Positions 1 through 9,508 of a stretch of DNA of 64,000 nt are shown in pieces. Every line of letters starts with the position of its first letter. Position 1 is the first letter of the stretch. A program made the translations under genes and the position numbers. The notes beneath the pieces are model-generated. The model saw only the letters and a list, made by a program, of their open reading frames with translations. It ran no database searches and was not told the origin of the DNA. This DNA is from PWXP01 sp034005525 (GTDB taxonomy: Bacteria; Planctomycetota; Planctomycetia; Pirellulales; Thermoguttaceae), in contig JAVEUP010000012.1 of assembly GCA_034005525.1 (NCBI GenBank), positions 1 through 64,000 on the forward strand, in the 5' to 3' direction.

Positions 1-177
1 CAGGTTATCCTGCCGGCCATACACCCACGCCGTCTGCGTGCCCGGCGTATCGCCCAGCACCCGGCTGGTGCGGCGGGAACCGGCATCGTAACCGAAGGTG
101 GCGACCATATCGGTATTGTAGTCGATCTGGCTGAGCTGGTCACGGGCAGTGTATTGCCGCGCGACCACCGAGCCGTC
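1..177 (-). pseudogene. RHS core fragment, arm A (runs off window)
   Basis: The minus strand encodes RHS/YD-repeat core text (GSVVARQYTARDQLSQID, then YNTDMVATFGYDAGSRRTSR). It ends abruptly at 177, where RHS text gives way to unrelated sequence leading into the neighbouring gene's 3' end. The same 177 bp recurs almost identically at 1097-1273 and 5586-5762. There is no start or stop of its own, so it is a fragment, or part of a gene continuing left of the window. Confidence 0.8.
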
Positions 178-213
178 AATATCAGTGACGTCCCCTTTTC
201 CGGGCTCGGGGCC

Positions 214-1029
214 TCATTGCACCCAAGTGCTTGCCTTATCAATTACTTTCCAACCGCCCTCTTTTCGCTCCAGCAGAACCCGCAACCCCTCATATGTGTC
301 ACGGCACTCAAAGACAGCTGTACTCAGAGCCGCGTTAAGATACACTTCGTACACGAACGGTTGCGTGGCAATATGCCAGCCCGAGCCAAAGTGGCCAGGC
401 ACGATGTCTAACAGTGAGTTCAAGTACGTTAGGCGGCGTTGTGCTTCAAGGGATTCGTTCGGTTGTTGTGGAAAATACATTCCCGTGCAATCACCCGTAC
501 CCTTGCTCTGGACGTCCCCCGCCAGGAAGAGACCGAGGTGTGACAAGTGCTCTTCGTCAATATAGAGCACTTTTCGCTTCCTCGAATCCAGCTTCGGGCG
601 AAAGCCATGATAAGTCGCTCTGCTAATGCGCGGCATCCGTTCCAGCCGTTCGTGAAAGCCCACCTCGCTCGCATCCTCCCAATACACTTTTCTAAGGTCT
701 CCGCGGACAAGAATCACATCAATGCTTGCTTGCACGATAACGTAATCGCAGTCCGCAAGCAACTCGTCCGGTTGGTAAAACGTAGAATACGCCTCATATA
801 CCGCTCGCTCAATGGCTGGCTTGTCCTTGACTATGTCGTCCGATATGCACTGTGACGCCTCATGCCACTTCTGCAGCAACCGTTCAAGCAAGGCACGATC
901 ACCTTTCTCGTAGCCCGGAAAGAAGCCACGATTCGCCACACCCGTTACGTCGGGATCGTCAGCGTGTGCGCTCGCGAGCGCAAACATGAACACGAGATAC
1001 AATGCACAACGCACTAGACACTCTACCAT
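214..1029 (-). CDS. Secreted hypothetical protein carried between RHS arms
   Basis: A 271-aa protein not assigned to a family. The ATG at 1029 is preceded by a strong AGGAGGT with 8-nt spacing, so this start is preferred over longer frames that run back into RHS sequence. Residues 1-23 look like a signal peptide (MVECLVRCALYLVFMFALAS, then AHA). The last part (GGWKVIDKASTW) recalls the final strand of NTF2-like or DUF4440-type domains, a weak resemblance only. It lies exactly between RHS arm B (upstream on this strand) and arm A (downstream), the position normally held by an RHS tip plus immunity gene. An immunity or effector-accessory role is inference from position. Confidence 0.75.
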   Translation of the reverse strand: MVECLVRCALYLVFMFALASAHADDPDVTGVANRGFFPGYEKGDRALLERLLQKWHEASQCISDDIVKDKPAIERAVYEAYSTFYQPDELLADCDYVIVQASIDVILVRGDLRKVYWEDASEVGFHERLERMPRISRATYHGFRPKLDSRKRKVLYIDEEHLSHLGLFLAGDVQSKGTGDCTGMYFPQQPNESLEAQRRLTYLNSLLDIVPGHFGSGWHIATQPFVYEVYLNAALSTAVFECRDTYEGLRVLLERKEGGWKVIDKASTWVQ

Positions 1030-1067
1030 CGTAAGGCACCTCCTGATGAAGGACGACTCCCACTCGG

Positions 1068-1420
1068 CCCGCGACGCCCGCGTTGATGGCCGTCGGCAGG
1101 TTATCCTGCCGGCCATACACCCACGCCGTCTGCGTGCCCGGCGCATCGCCCAGCACCCGGCTGGTGCGGCGGGAGGCGGAGTCGTAAGCGAAGGTGGCGA
1201 CCATATCGGTATTGTAGTCGATCTGGCTGAGCTGGTCACGGGCAGTATATTGCCGCGCGACCACCGAGCCGTCCGGGTAGGTGATGCCCGTGCGCCGGTT
1301 GGCCGCGTCGTACGCCGACTGGACGGTGTAAGTCGTGGTCTGGCCGAAGGTTACGGTCAGGCTCTCCGAGGTCAACCGCCCCGCGGCGTCGTACCCGAAC
1401 GCGACGATGCCACTGTACGG
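1068..1420 (-). pseudogene. RHS core fragment, arm B
   Basis: The minus strand encodes RHS core text (YSGIVAFGYDAAGRLTSESL, then YTVQSAYDAANRRTGITYPD and onward to TAWVYGRQDNLPTAINAGVA). The frame is lost about 40 bp before the start of the secreted protein gene. Positions 1097-1273 match arm A and the main RHS fragment. There is no start codon context and no tip domain, so this is a displaced RHS arm rather than a full gene. Its upstream edge abuts the promoter of the AbiE pair, which is on the other strand. Confidence 0.8.
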
Positions 1421-1446
1421 CGCAGAGCCAAGAGAGAATAGGGGAC

Positions 1447-1475
1447 TTGATGCAATGCGCTGGAAGTGTTAAAAT
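1447..1475 (+). promoter_or_regulatory. Sigma-70-like promoter for abiEi-abiEii
   Basis: TTGATG (1447-1452) and TAAAAT (1470-1475) are separated by 17 bp. The start codon of abiEi follows about 43 bp after the -10 box. AbiEi antitoxins usually repress their own promoter through inverted repeats; I saw no convincing operator here. Confidence 0.5.
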
Positions 1476-1518
1476 AATCTATACTTGAGGCAGATGGCAC
1501 TAAGTCTGGGCCCTGGCC

Positions 1519-2319
1519 ATGAAGATAAGAGCGTTTCTGGCGAAGCATCCTGTCTTCACACGCGCGGAGTTGGAGGCCGCGCTGGGAGCGGATTACTCGA
1601 CAGGCCGGAACGCATCCAACGCCCGGTTGGCGCACCATGTCCGCGCCGGGCACGTGGTGCCGATCCAACGCGGGCTGTACGCCAGCATTCCGGCCGGGAC
1701 CGATCCGGCGTCGTTCGTTCCCGACCCCTGGCTGGTTGCCGCCAAGCTGGCCGACGATTCCGTGATTGCCTATCATTCGGCATTCCAGTTCCACGGCCGA
1801 TCCTACTCCGTGTCCAACGCGTACATGTTCCTCAGCGGGCGGGCGGTTCGCCCGAAGGAATATCGCGGCTGCCGGTTCCGGCGGGTCGCTTATCCGAAAG
1901 CCCTGCAAGGGGCCGCGGAAAGACAGTTCGCCGTCGAAACGGTCGATCGGCAAGGGCTCGACATCCGGGTCGCGTCATTGGAGCGTTCGCTGGTCGATGT
2001 GCTCGACCGCCCCGACCTTGGCGGCGGCTGGGAAGAAATCTGGCGATCGGCCGAGTCGGTCGAGTATTACGATATCCGGCAGGTCGTCGACTATGTGCTG
2101 CTCCTGCAGAACGCGACGACAGCCGCGAAAGTCGGCTTCTACCTGCAGCAGCATCGAAAGCAACTCCCGCTCGACGACCGGCAACTTGCGAGACTCCGAT
2201 TAGCCCGCCCGCGTCAGCCCCACTATATGGAACCCGGCGCACGTGGCCATCTCGTTGCCGACTGGAACCTGATTGTGCCCGAGACGATCCTGGCACGGGG
2301 TTGGGAGGCTGAGCCATGA
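1519..2319 (+). CDS. abiEi: AbiEi-type antitoxin / transcriptional regulator
   Basis: A 266-aa protein of the AbiEi family, the antitoxin and autoregulator of type IV toxin-antitoxin systems. The N-terminus is winged-helix-like (FLAKHPVFTRAELEAAL, then the VVPIQRGLYASIP wing). The middle matches the family core (DDSVIAYHSAFQFHGRSYS; VASLERSLVDVLDRPDLGGG). The ATG at 1519 has only a weak ribosome-binding site. The stop overlaps the start of the nucleotidyltransferase toxin by ATGA (2316-2319), indicating translational coupling. The pair lies inside a decayed RHS array on the opposite strand, which suggests insertion there. In known systems AbiEi counteracts AbiEii without stable direct binding and represses the operon. 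Confidence 0.9.
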   Translation: MKIRAFLAKHPVFTRAELEAALGADYSTGRNASNARLAHHVRAGHVVPIQRGLYASIPAGTDPASFVPDPWLVAAKLADDSVIAYHSAFQFHGRSYSVSNAYMFLSGRAVRPKEYRGCRFRRVAYPKALQGAAERQFAVETVDRQGLDIRVASLERSLVDVLDRPDLGGGWEEIWRSAESVEYYDIRQVVDYVLLLQNATTAAKVGFYLQQHRKQLPLDDRQLARLRLARPRQPHYMEPGARGHLVADWNLIVPETILARGWEAEP

Positions 2320-3281
2320 ACCTGTCGCGCGAGCGGCTTTTGGCTGAAGCGGAGTCGACCGGCTTCCGCCCGGAAGTGCTCGAGAAAGTCATCCGCCTGC
2401 TCAGCCTGTTGAACGTTTTCCAGCGGCATCCGGTTCTGGGCGAGCATCTGGCGGTCAAGGGCGGCACGGCGCTGAACCTGTTCTGGTTTGATCTGCCGCG
2501 TCTGTCGGTCGACATTGACTTCAACTATCTCGGCACGGGTGACCGCACCGAGATGCTGGCCGACCGTAAGAACGTTGAGCACGTGGTGCAAGCAGTCTGC
2601 CGACGGGAGGATTTGTCGGTCACTCGCGTACCTACCGACCACGCTGGCGGCAAATGGCGCCTGCGCTACGCCAGTGCTTTGGGCGGCAGCGGCAACCTGG
2701 AGGTGGACATCAACTTCATGTTCCGCATACCGTTCTGGCCCGTCACTCCGATGGACTCCGTGGCCGTGGGCAGTTACACGGCCGCAGGCATCCCGATTCT
2801 CGATCTTCACGAACTGGCGGCAGGCAAGCTGGCGGCACTCTTCGCCCGCGGCGCCAGCCGCGACCTGTTCGATGCGCACCAGTTGCTGACCGGCGGCACG
2901 CTGGATCCCGAACGACTGCGGCTGGCGTTCGTCCTGTACGGAGGCATGAATCGGCGGGACTGGCGCACCATTTCCCTGGACGACGTCGGCTGCGAGCCGC
3001 ACGAACTGGCGAACCAGCTTCTGCCGCTGTTGAGCAACGCGTTCCGGGAATCGCTCAAGCCGGGGTGGCCGGAGCAGATGGTCGCCACTTGCCGCGAACG
3101 CCTGTCGGAACTGGTGTGTTTCGCTCCGAACGAGGCCGAGTTCCTGGATCGGCTGCTGGACCACGGCGAGGTCGAGCCGCACCTGCTAACCGACGATGGC
3201 GCACTGGCGGCGCGCATCCAGGCGCACCCGCTCCTGCAATGGAAAGCGCTGAACGTCCAACGCCACCGCGCACAGCCATAG
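2316..3281 (+). CDS. abiEii: AbiEii-type nucleotidyltransferase toxin
   Basis: A 321-aa protein with the AbiEii/DUF1814 nucleotidyltransferase signature: motif I around residues 48-69 (VKGGTALNLFW, then SVDIDF with the two metal-binding Asp at 66 and 68) and the later K...R...RD motif (AAGKLAALFARG, SRDLFDAH). The length fits the family. Characterised relatives transfer nucleotides to tRNA or other substrates, halt growth and can protect against phage by abortive infection. All visible catalytic residues are present, so the gene looks functional. The start overlaps the antitoxin stop (ATGA). Confidence 0.9.
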   Translation: MNLSRERLLAEAESTGFRPEVLEKVIRLLSLLNVFQRHPVLGEHLAVKGGTALNLFWFDLPRLSVDIDFNYLGTGDRTEMLADRKNVEHVVQAVCRREDLSVTRVPTDHAGGKWRLRYASALGGSGNLEVDINFMFRIPFWPVTPMDSVAVGSYTAAGIPILDLHELAAGKLAALFARGASRDLFDAHQLLTGGTLDPERLRLAFVLYGGMNRRDWRTISLDDVGCEPHELANQLLPLLSNAFRESLKPGWPEQMVATCRERLSELVCFAPNEAEFLDRLLDHGEVEPHLLTDDGALAARIQAHPLLQWKALNVQRHRAQP

Positions 3282-3562
3282 ACGGCAACACGCACCTTTC
3301 CACAAGCACGGATCGGCACGCCGAACCTTTTGTTTCCGCAGTTGAATACCCGGCCTGCGTATGCACCTGCAGTCGCTTCACGCGCCATGTTATCACGGCC
3401 GGCGCATGACTCACGGTCGGTATGGGTCGCTAGCCCTTTACTGTACGGCTCCGCCGGCTTTGACCGGCGCTTTCTCTGAACTTGAAGTTCGCCCCAAACC
3501 TCAACCGCAGCAGCGCACAATCGCAAATCAATGTGAGAGATGTCCCCGAGCCGTTCCTCTTC
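3282..3562. other. Non-coding stretch after abiEii
   Basis: No supported gene. The sequence is neither RHS-like nor obviously repeated, and runs from the toxin stop to the left edge of the 235-bp element. It may mark flanking DNA that arrived with the AbiE pair. Confidence 0.4.
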
Positions 3563-3797
3563 CCGCCCCCGCCGGCCCCGTGCCGGCGGAGCGAGTGATT
3601 GGCCACTACAAGCGGCCATCAGCGCCCCCATCCCCCCTTCGCAAGGCCGCCGCCGGAGGAGGCGGCCTTGCGAAGGGGGGGGCGTTTCGGATGAATCCTG
3701 CCTGTAGCTGACCAGTCATGATACCGGCCGAGGCAGGCCCGGCGAGGAAAAGGGGCGAGGCAATCCGACGTTGCCGGAAAGGAACCCTTCTGGTCCG
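3563..3797. repeat. 235-bp palindrome-bearing element, copy 1
   Basis: Nearly identical in length and sequence to 5797-6031. It contains a 20-bp perfect hairpin, arms 3632-3651 and 3661-3680 with a 9-nt loop, and a shorter GCCGGC/GCCGGC inverted repeat near its left end. The right edge abuts RHS coding text. No ORF is supported inside, so it fits a non-autonomous mobile element. The stem differs from copy 2 at positions that remain paired in both. Confidence 0.75.
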
Positions 3798-3918
3798 TGG
3801 CCACCTCCACGCGCCCGGCCAGGTCGTACACGAACTCCTTCTTGTCGTAGTCGGCATCGCCGATCTGGCTGGCCGGGTTGTGCCCCGGCAGCGCCTCGGT
3901 CAGCGTCAGGTTCCGCGA
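3798..3918 (-). pseudogene. RHS core fragment
   Basis: The minus strand reads RHS text (RNLTLTEALPGHNPASQIGD, then KKEFVYDLAGRVEVATDQ). It is cut off on one side by the REPIN-like unit at 3919 and on the other by the 235-bp element at 3797. It is a remnant of an RHS gene broken by two insertions. Confidence 0.7.
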
Positions 3919-4049
3919 CTTTGGAGTGCGGGAACTTGTTGCCGCTTTGGATATTCGCGATCCTGCCTACGTCCCGCCCGCCGCTGAACTGCCAACCCGC
4001 CCTATTCCTACGCAAACCCAAAGCGGCGATGAATCGCCGCACTCCAAGG
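3919..4049. repeat. REPIN-like inverted repeat unit
   Basis: Two 32-nt arms (3919-3950 and 4018-4049) are imperfect inverted copies, and each holds its own mini-palindrome: GCGGCGATTCATCGCCGC in the right arm and GCGGGAACTTGTTGCCGC in the left. GAT/ATC in one corresponds to AAC/GTT in the other, so pairing is kept. This is the architecture of two REP units in opposite orientation. Confidence 0.6.
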
Positions 4050-4089
4050 CGGTCGGTCTCAAGACCTGCCACTCGCCTTCTCTTCGTCC

Positions 4090-4172
4090 GTAGGATGGGC
4101 TTTAGCCCGTCGCTTTCCCTGTTTGTCCGAGGGATTGTGGTCTTATTCTTGACGGACTAAAGTCCATCCTAC
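4090..4172. repeat. REPIN-like inverted repeat unit
   Basis: Arms 4090-4111 and 4151-4172 (22 nt, 20 of 22 matching) are inverted copies around a 39-nt core. Each arm is itself a palindrome: GGGCTTTAGCCC in one and GGACTTTAGTCC in the other, the two differences being a compensatory pair. Confidence 0.65.
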
Positions 4173-4195
4173 AACTTGCCGCATCTTCACGGTCG

Positions 4196-4317
4196 CAACC
4201 AGCATCCGCGTTCCAGCCAATGTTGTTCGGATCGCGGAGCGAAAGCTGGTTGCCCGCCGTGTCGAACGTGGCGGTAGTGACGTTGCCCAGCGCATCGACC
4301 GTTTCGGCCTTTCCATC
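4196..4317 (-). pseudogene. RHS core fragment
   Basis: The minus strand reads RHS text (DGKAETVDALGNVTTATFDT, then AGNQLSLRDPNNIGW) for about 40 codons between unrelated sequence. It is a remnant upstream of the REPIN-like unit at 4090-4172. Confidence 0.7.
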
Positions 4318-4477
4318 CCATAGCCAAATATTGAGGATTGCCAAGAAGAACGGTACCGGCAGATCTATTCGTGTCCGACGCGACTCTGACAGTTCCATGC
4401 ATGACGCAATCTTACCAATGCCTCCCAGAGTCGCCAGTAATGCGCCTGTCAGCTCTAGATCCTCCGCGACGAAACCC

Positions 4478-4876
4478 TCACAACGGCTTGGAAATGGTAC
4501 AGACTATCTCGTCTCCTTCTCTGGTAATGCCAACCATATAGTCCCATCCGAGGTCCGGCCGTTGCACCCACCAGAGAACCCATCCTTCGTCGGAATCCCC
4601 GTTCTTTCTACAGAAGAACACTTCACGGCCGTCCGCGTCCTTATGGCCGCTGGGCACGGGACGCATCGCATGAGACCGTTTGCCATCCAAGATTAGCGCT
4701 CGCTTCGTGACTTCGATAGCGTCCTGCTCCGTAAGGCGTTTTGTCGCTGGAAAGGCAAGGCGGTACTTCGCGGGCCTGAAGTGCAATTGCAGTACCGCCA
4801 GGACACAGAAATGAAGTATCGCTAGACTCAACGCCCCGATCACGAGCAGCACGATCCCCTTTGGTCCCGTTGTCAT
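4478..4876 (-). CDS. Small membrane-anchored protein downstream of RHS core
   Basis: A 132-aa protein of unknown family. One long hydrophobic segment (about residues 8-32, GIVLLVIGALSLAILHFCVL onward) is followed by a soluble domain with LTEQDAIEVTKRALILDG and GWDYMVGITREGDEIVCTIS. The ATG at 4876 is preceded by GGAAA, a weak ribosome-binding site. The longer frame upstream is the antisense of the RHS fragment and is rejected. Position directly behind a truncated RHS core suggests an RHS-linked cargo or immunity gene. This is inference only. Confidence 0.65.
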   Translation of the reverse strand: MTTGPKGIVLLVIGALSLAILHFCVLAVLQLHFRPAKYRLAFPATKRLTEQDAIEVTKRALILDGKRSHAMRPVPSGHKDADGREVFFCRKNGDSDEGWVLWWVQRPDLGWDYMVGITREGDEIVCTISKPL

Positions 4877-4919
4877 AAAGCATTTCCATTCGATGCCATG
4901 CGCCTTGACCACTACAGGG

Positions 4920-4979
4920 CGAATTAAAGGTGTGCGGTACTCTTTTGCGAGAATAAAGGTACCGCACACCTTTAATTCG
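4920..4979. repeat. 21-bp perfect inverted repeat ending the RHS frame
   Basis: Arms 4920-4940 and 4959-4979 are perfect 21-bp complements around an 18-nt loop. The last 11 bp of the right arm is repeated directly at 4980-4990. That copy supplies the TAA (4983-4985) which stops the RHS frame just after its EYIDEP core-end motif. It could be a mobile palindrome, a recombination site or a bidirectional terminator. Confidence 0.7.
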
Positions 4980-4982
4980 CCT

Positions 4983-6165
4983 TTAATTCGCGTCCGGCTC
5001 GTCAATGTACTCGGCGTAGACGAACTTGCGCGAGGGGGATGCAGGCAAGGCGTCGGCCGCGTATTCGTTGACGACTTGGTTCCCCTGGTAGCCGAACACC
5101 GTTGTCGCCGAGCCCTCGCCGTCCGGCACGGTCTTGCTGACGCGCCGGCCGAGGGCGTCGTACCAATATGCGCACTCCGCCGTGCCGTCCTGATCGACGT
5201 CGGCGGCCAGCAGGCGATTGTCGAAGTCCCAGGTATAACGGTCGAGCGTATCGCCCGCGTTACGGGCGAGGTTGCCTGCGGCGTCGTGGGCCAAGGGAGC
5301 GACGTCGATGGCCGCAATCTCATGAACGGCAGTGTGGGTGCGGGTTTGCTGGAGCTGGTTTTGGGTAAAGGTGGCCCAGTTGCCTACAAGGGAAAGATTC
5401 CAGGCTTGATCCAGGTTGCCGTCCGTCCGGTTCCACGCGGTCAGGCGGTCGGCCGGGTCGTACGCGGTGGAACTGAATCCGTAGTTGGCCATGGGCACCG
5501 AGATGCCCTCGGTCAGCTTGTTCTTGTTCGCGTCGTAGGTATAGCTGAACGACGCGCCCGCGACGCCCGCGTTGATGGCCGTCGGCAGGTTATCCTGCCG
5601 GCCATACACCCACGCCGTCTGCGTGCCCGGCGTATCGCCCAGCACCCGGCTGGTGCGGCGGGAACCGGCATCGTAACCGAAGGTAGCGACCATATCGGTA
5701 TTGTAGTCGATCTGGCTGAGCTGGTCACGGGCAGTATATTGTCGCGCGACCACCGAGCCGTCCGGGTAGGTGATGCCCGTGCGCCGGTTGGCCTTTCCGC
5801 CCCCGCCGGCCCCGTGCCGGCGGAGCGAGTGATTGGCCACTACAAGCGGCCATCGGCGCCCCCATCCCCCCTTGGCATGGCCGCCGCCTTTGGCGGCGGC
5901 CATGCCAAGGGGGGGACGTTTCGGATGAATCCTGCCTGTAGCTGACCAGTCATGATACCGGCCGGGGCAGGCCCGGCGGGGAAAAGAGGCGAGGCAATCC
6001 GAGGTTGCCGGAAAGGAATCCTTCTGGTCCGGTAGCCGACCGTGCCGACCACGTTGCCGTGCGAGTCGCACACCGTCTGCAGGTTCTTCCCCTCCGCCTG
6101 CTCCTGCGTATCGGCGATGCTGACCACCCGATTGCGGGCGTCGTAGGCGGCGTTCCAACCCTGAA
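4983..6165 (-). pseudogene. RHS repeat protein, main fragment, interrupted
   Basis: The longest RHS text in the window. From about 6165 to 6032 the minus strand reads GWNAAYDARNRVVSIADTQ and SHGNVVGTVGYRT; the 235-bp element (5797-6031) then interrupts it. The frame resumes with NRRTGITYPDGSVVARQYTA and continues to the RHS core end YAEYIDEPDAN, where it stops at 4983. The two halves are in different frames across the element, and the N-terminal thousands of residues usual for RHS proteins are missing. The C-terminal toxin tip normally following the EYIDEP region is absent. A long open frame through the element exists but its first part is element sequence, not RHS. Confidence 0.8.
5797..6031. 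repeat. 235-bp palindrome-bearing element, copy 2
   Basis: Second copy of the element at 3563-3797. The central hairpin here has 23-bp perfect arms (5866-5888 and 5892-5914) with a 3-nt loop. Stem positions that differ from copy 1 are changed on both sides. It interrupts the main RHS fragment and shifts its frame. Confidence 0.75.
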
Positions 6166-6621
6166 GTGTAAAATGCAAGCCTGACACCGATCGTCCATTT
6201 CGGCCATTGCCCCAGTCCATAAAACAAACAGAAGGTCGCAGGGGAAACAGAGGAAGAAGCCCGCCGGACTTCGCGATTGGCGATCGGACATCGCCCCAAT
6301 ACCAGCGGCACGGCGCAAGCCGTCCGGTCCGTCCGCTACGACGGCGTGCGGCATCCCCTCACGCGCTAGGACCGGAGGGCTCGCGCCCTTCCGCTCCCAT
6401 TGGCTGGGCGAATCGCTGCATGACTCTCCGAGTCGTGAACCTTTCGGACGAAAGCTTAGGGCGAAGGCTCCCGACCCTCGTCCGCCGAGCAGGAGTTGTT
6501 TTTCAAGACCTGCCCCGTCTGCCGTGCCCGCCAGTTACTCCCTCGAAGAGACTTGCCGAAATCCGAGTCTCGGAGAGACTCGGCTACAAGGTCGTCGATA
6601 CGATTGTTGCTGCCGCTTGCC
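6166..6621. other. Gene-free stretch with REP-like palindromes
   Basis: No coding frame is supported. Two related palindromes lie here: GACTCTCCGAGTC at 6422-6434 and a 9-bp-stem hairpin at 6563-6583 (CCGAGTCTC, GGA, GAGACTCGG). The shared core CTCTCCGAG in opposite orientation suggests another REPIN-like unit. Confidence 0.5.
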
Positions 6622-8055
<1,434 letters not shown>

Positions 8056-8098
8056 GGCGGCAGGATTCCTTCGATTCTGGCTTATGATAGCAGCGTGG

Positions 8099-9508
8099 TT
8101 ACATATTCGTCGGGTCGTCGGTCGTGGCTGCGCCGGTGAGTTGGTCCATCACGCGGTTGAGTTCCGCGACGTGGCTTGCGTCGTGGGTATAGATGCGGCA
8201 GATGCGGAAACTCACGGCGATGCGGCGGAACGTCTCGCGGTCGTCGAGGCGGAGAATGCGTTCCGTGCCGGGCTCGTAAAGGAAATTCTGCCCGGCCGCG
8301 GGAACGTGGGCCCCGGGCCGATGCACGTGACGCGCCGTGTCGACCCGCATTGGCAGATTGCGCAGTTCAGGCGGCAGCAGGTCGCGTACTGCGGCCTCGA
8401 AGGTGGTTTCGTTGCTCAATACGCTGCCATGCTCCGACTGGCCCGGGGCGAAAAAAATGGTGCGTTCGCAGGCCATGTGCCAACGAAGTTGGCGTCGCAG
8501 GAAGCGTTGCCACCGTTCCCCCAAAGAACGCCGGCGCGGTTCGTCGCTCTGCCCCCACCTGCCGACCTCGGCCAGCAGCGACCACTCGGTCAGGCGCTGA
8601 TACTCGGCGAGATGCTCCCGGGGATCGCCGGGAAAGAGCAAATCCCGCGAGTCGGCAAACAACTCTTGCAGCTCCAGGTCGATCGCGCGGACCGTGCGGT
8701 GAAAGTAGATGGCCCGGAACAGGTCGGCCCGGACCGAGATGAATTGAATCAGTGCCGACAGCCCCCGCTCGTGAATGGTCAGGCCCTTTTCCGTGAAGCG
8801 GCTGTAGTGCAGCAAGCGGTTAAGGTCGAAAGCACGCGTGCTGTAGCCCGACATGTACGCGTCGCGCAGCACAAAGTCCATGTTGTCGACCGTGTACAGG
8901 CCGCTGAAGAGGCTGCGTAACATGCGCAGCCACAAAGGGCTTTCGGCTGCTCCGTCGCGAGGCCGGGTAATGAGGAAAGCGACGTGTTCCGGGTCGATCA
9001 CCTCGCCGGATTCGAGCGCCGCATTGGGGCTGCGCCGCACGCCCCGGATCAGATCGGCCAGTTCGCGGCGAATGATCTCGGCGCCGAGCGACTCGTGGGT
9101 CAAGCCGAATTGGGCCAGGTAATGCGTGTCGAAGAAGTGCCCGAACGGGCCATGTCCCACGTCGTGCAGAAGCCCGCTCAAACGCATCAGCGAATCGACG
9201 TAGCCTTTCGAGGGCAAGTCACCACACGTTTCCTGGAGACTCTCGAACAACACGCCGACGGCCCGGCTGGCCAAGTGCATCACACCGAGCACGTGCTGGA
9301 ATCGGGTGTGTTCGGCCGTCGGGAAGACCCACCACGCGGTTTGAAGTTGGTGAATCTGCCGCAGCCGCTGCAACCATGGATGGTCGATGATGTGCCGTTC
9401 GGACACCTCGCCGCGCGGGAGCCCCTCGGGCGAGGTAAACGGTATGTATCCGTGAAGCGGGTCGTGACTGAGGCTTTCGTTGCGGAAGTGGTGCATGACA
9501 AGGGGCAT
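8099..9508 (-). CDS. HD-domain phosphohydrolase (SAMHD1-like, COG1078)
   Basis: A 469-aa protein with a metal-dependent HD domain: HTRFQHVLGVMHLA, then LLHDVGHGPFGHFFD supplying the His-Asp pair. The N-terminal IHDP-like block (SHDPLHGYIPFT) and the IDPEHVAFLI and MDFVLRDAYMSG blocks match the COG1078 group related to SAMHD1 and dGTPases. The substrate is not predictable from sequence; dNTP or related phosphohydrolysis is the usual assumption. The start at 9508 (MPLVMHHF) was chosen because the longer frame runs into a mobile repeat at 9616-9794; 9496 is an alternative. Upstream of purB. Confidence 0.8.
   Translation of the reverse strand: MPLVMHHFRNESLSHDPLHGYIPFTSPEGLPRGEVSERHIIDHPWLQRLRQIHQLQTAWWVFPTAEHTRFQHVLGVMHLASRAVGVLFESLQETCGDLPSKGYVDSLMRLSGLLHDVGHGPFGHFFDTHYLAQFGLTHESLGAEIIRRELADLIRGVRRSPNAALESGEVIDPEHVAFLITRPRDGAAESPLWLRMLRSLFSGLYTVDNMDFVLRDAYMSGYSTRAFDLNRLLHYSRFTEKGLTIHERGLSALIQFISVRADLFRAIYFHRTVRAIDLELQELFADSRDLLFPGDPREHLAEYQRLTEWSLLAEVGRWGQSDEPRRRSLGERWQRFLRRQLRWHMACERTIFFAPGQSEHGSVLSNETTFEAAVRDLLPPELRNLPMRVDTARHVHRPGAHVPAAGQNFLYEPGTERILRLDDRETFRRIAVSFRICRIYTHDASHVAELNRVMDQLTGAATTDDPTNM

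Noticed and set aside
4983..6311. A single 442-codon RHS gene
   Set aside because: Its first 170 codons are translated from the 235-bp element and from a wrong frame; true RHS text on the far side of the element is in another frame, so it is a broken gene.
6166..6621. tRNA or small RNA gene
   Set aside because: Hairpins are present but no cloverleaf, anticodon arm or CCA-end pattern could be assembled.
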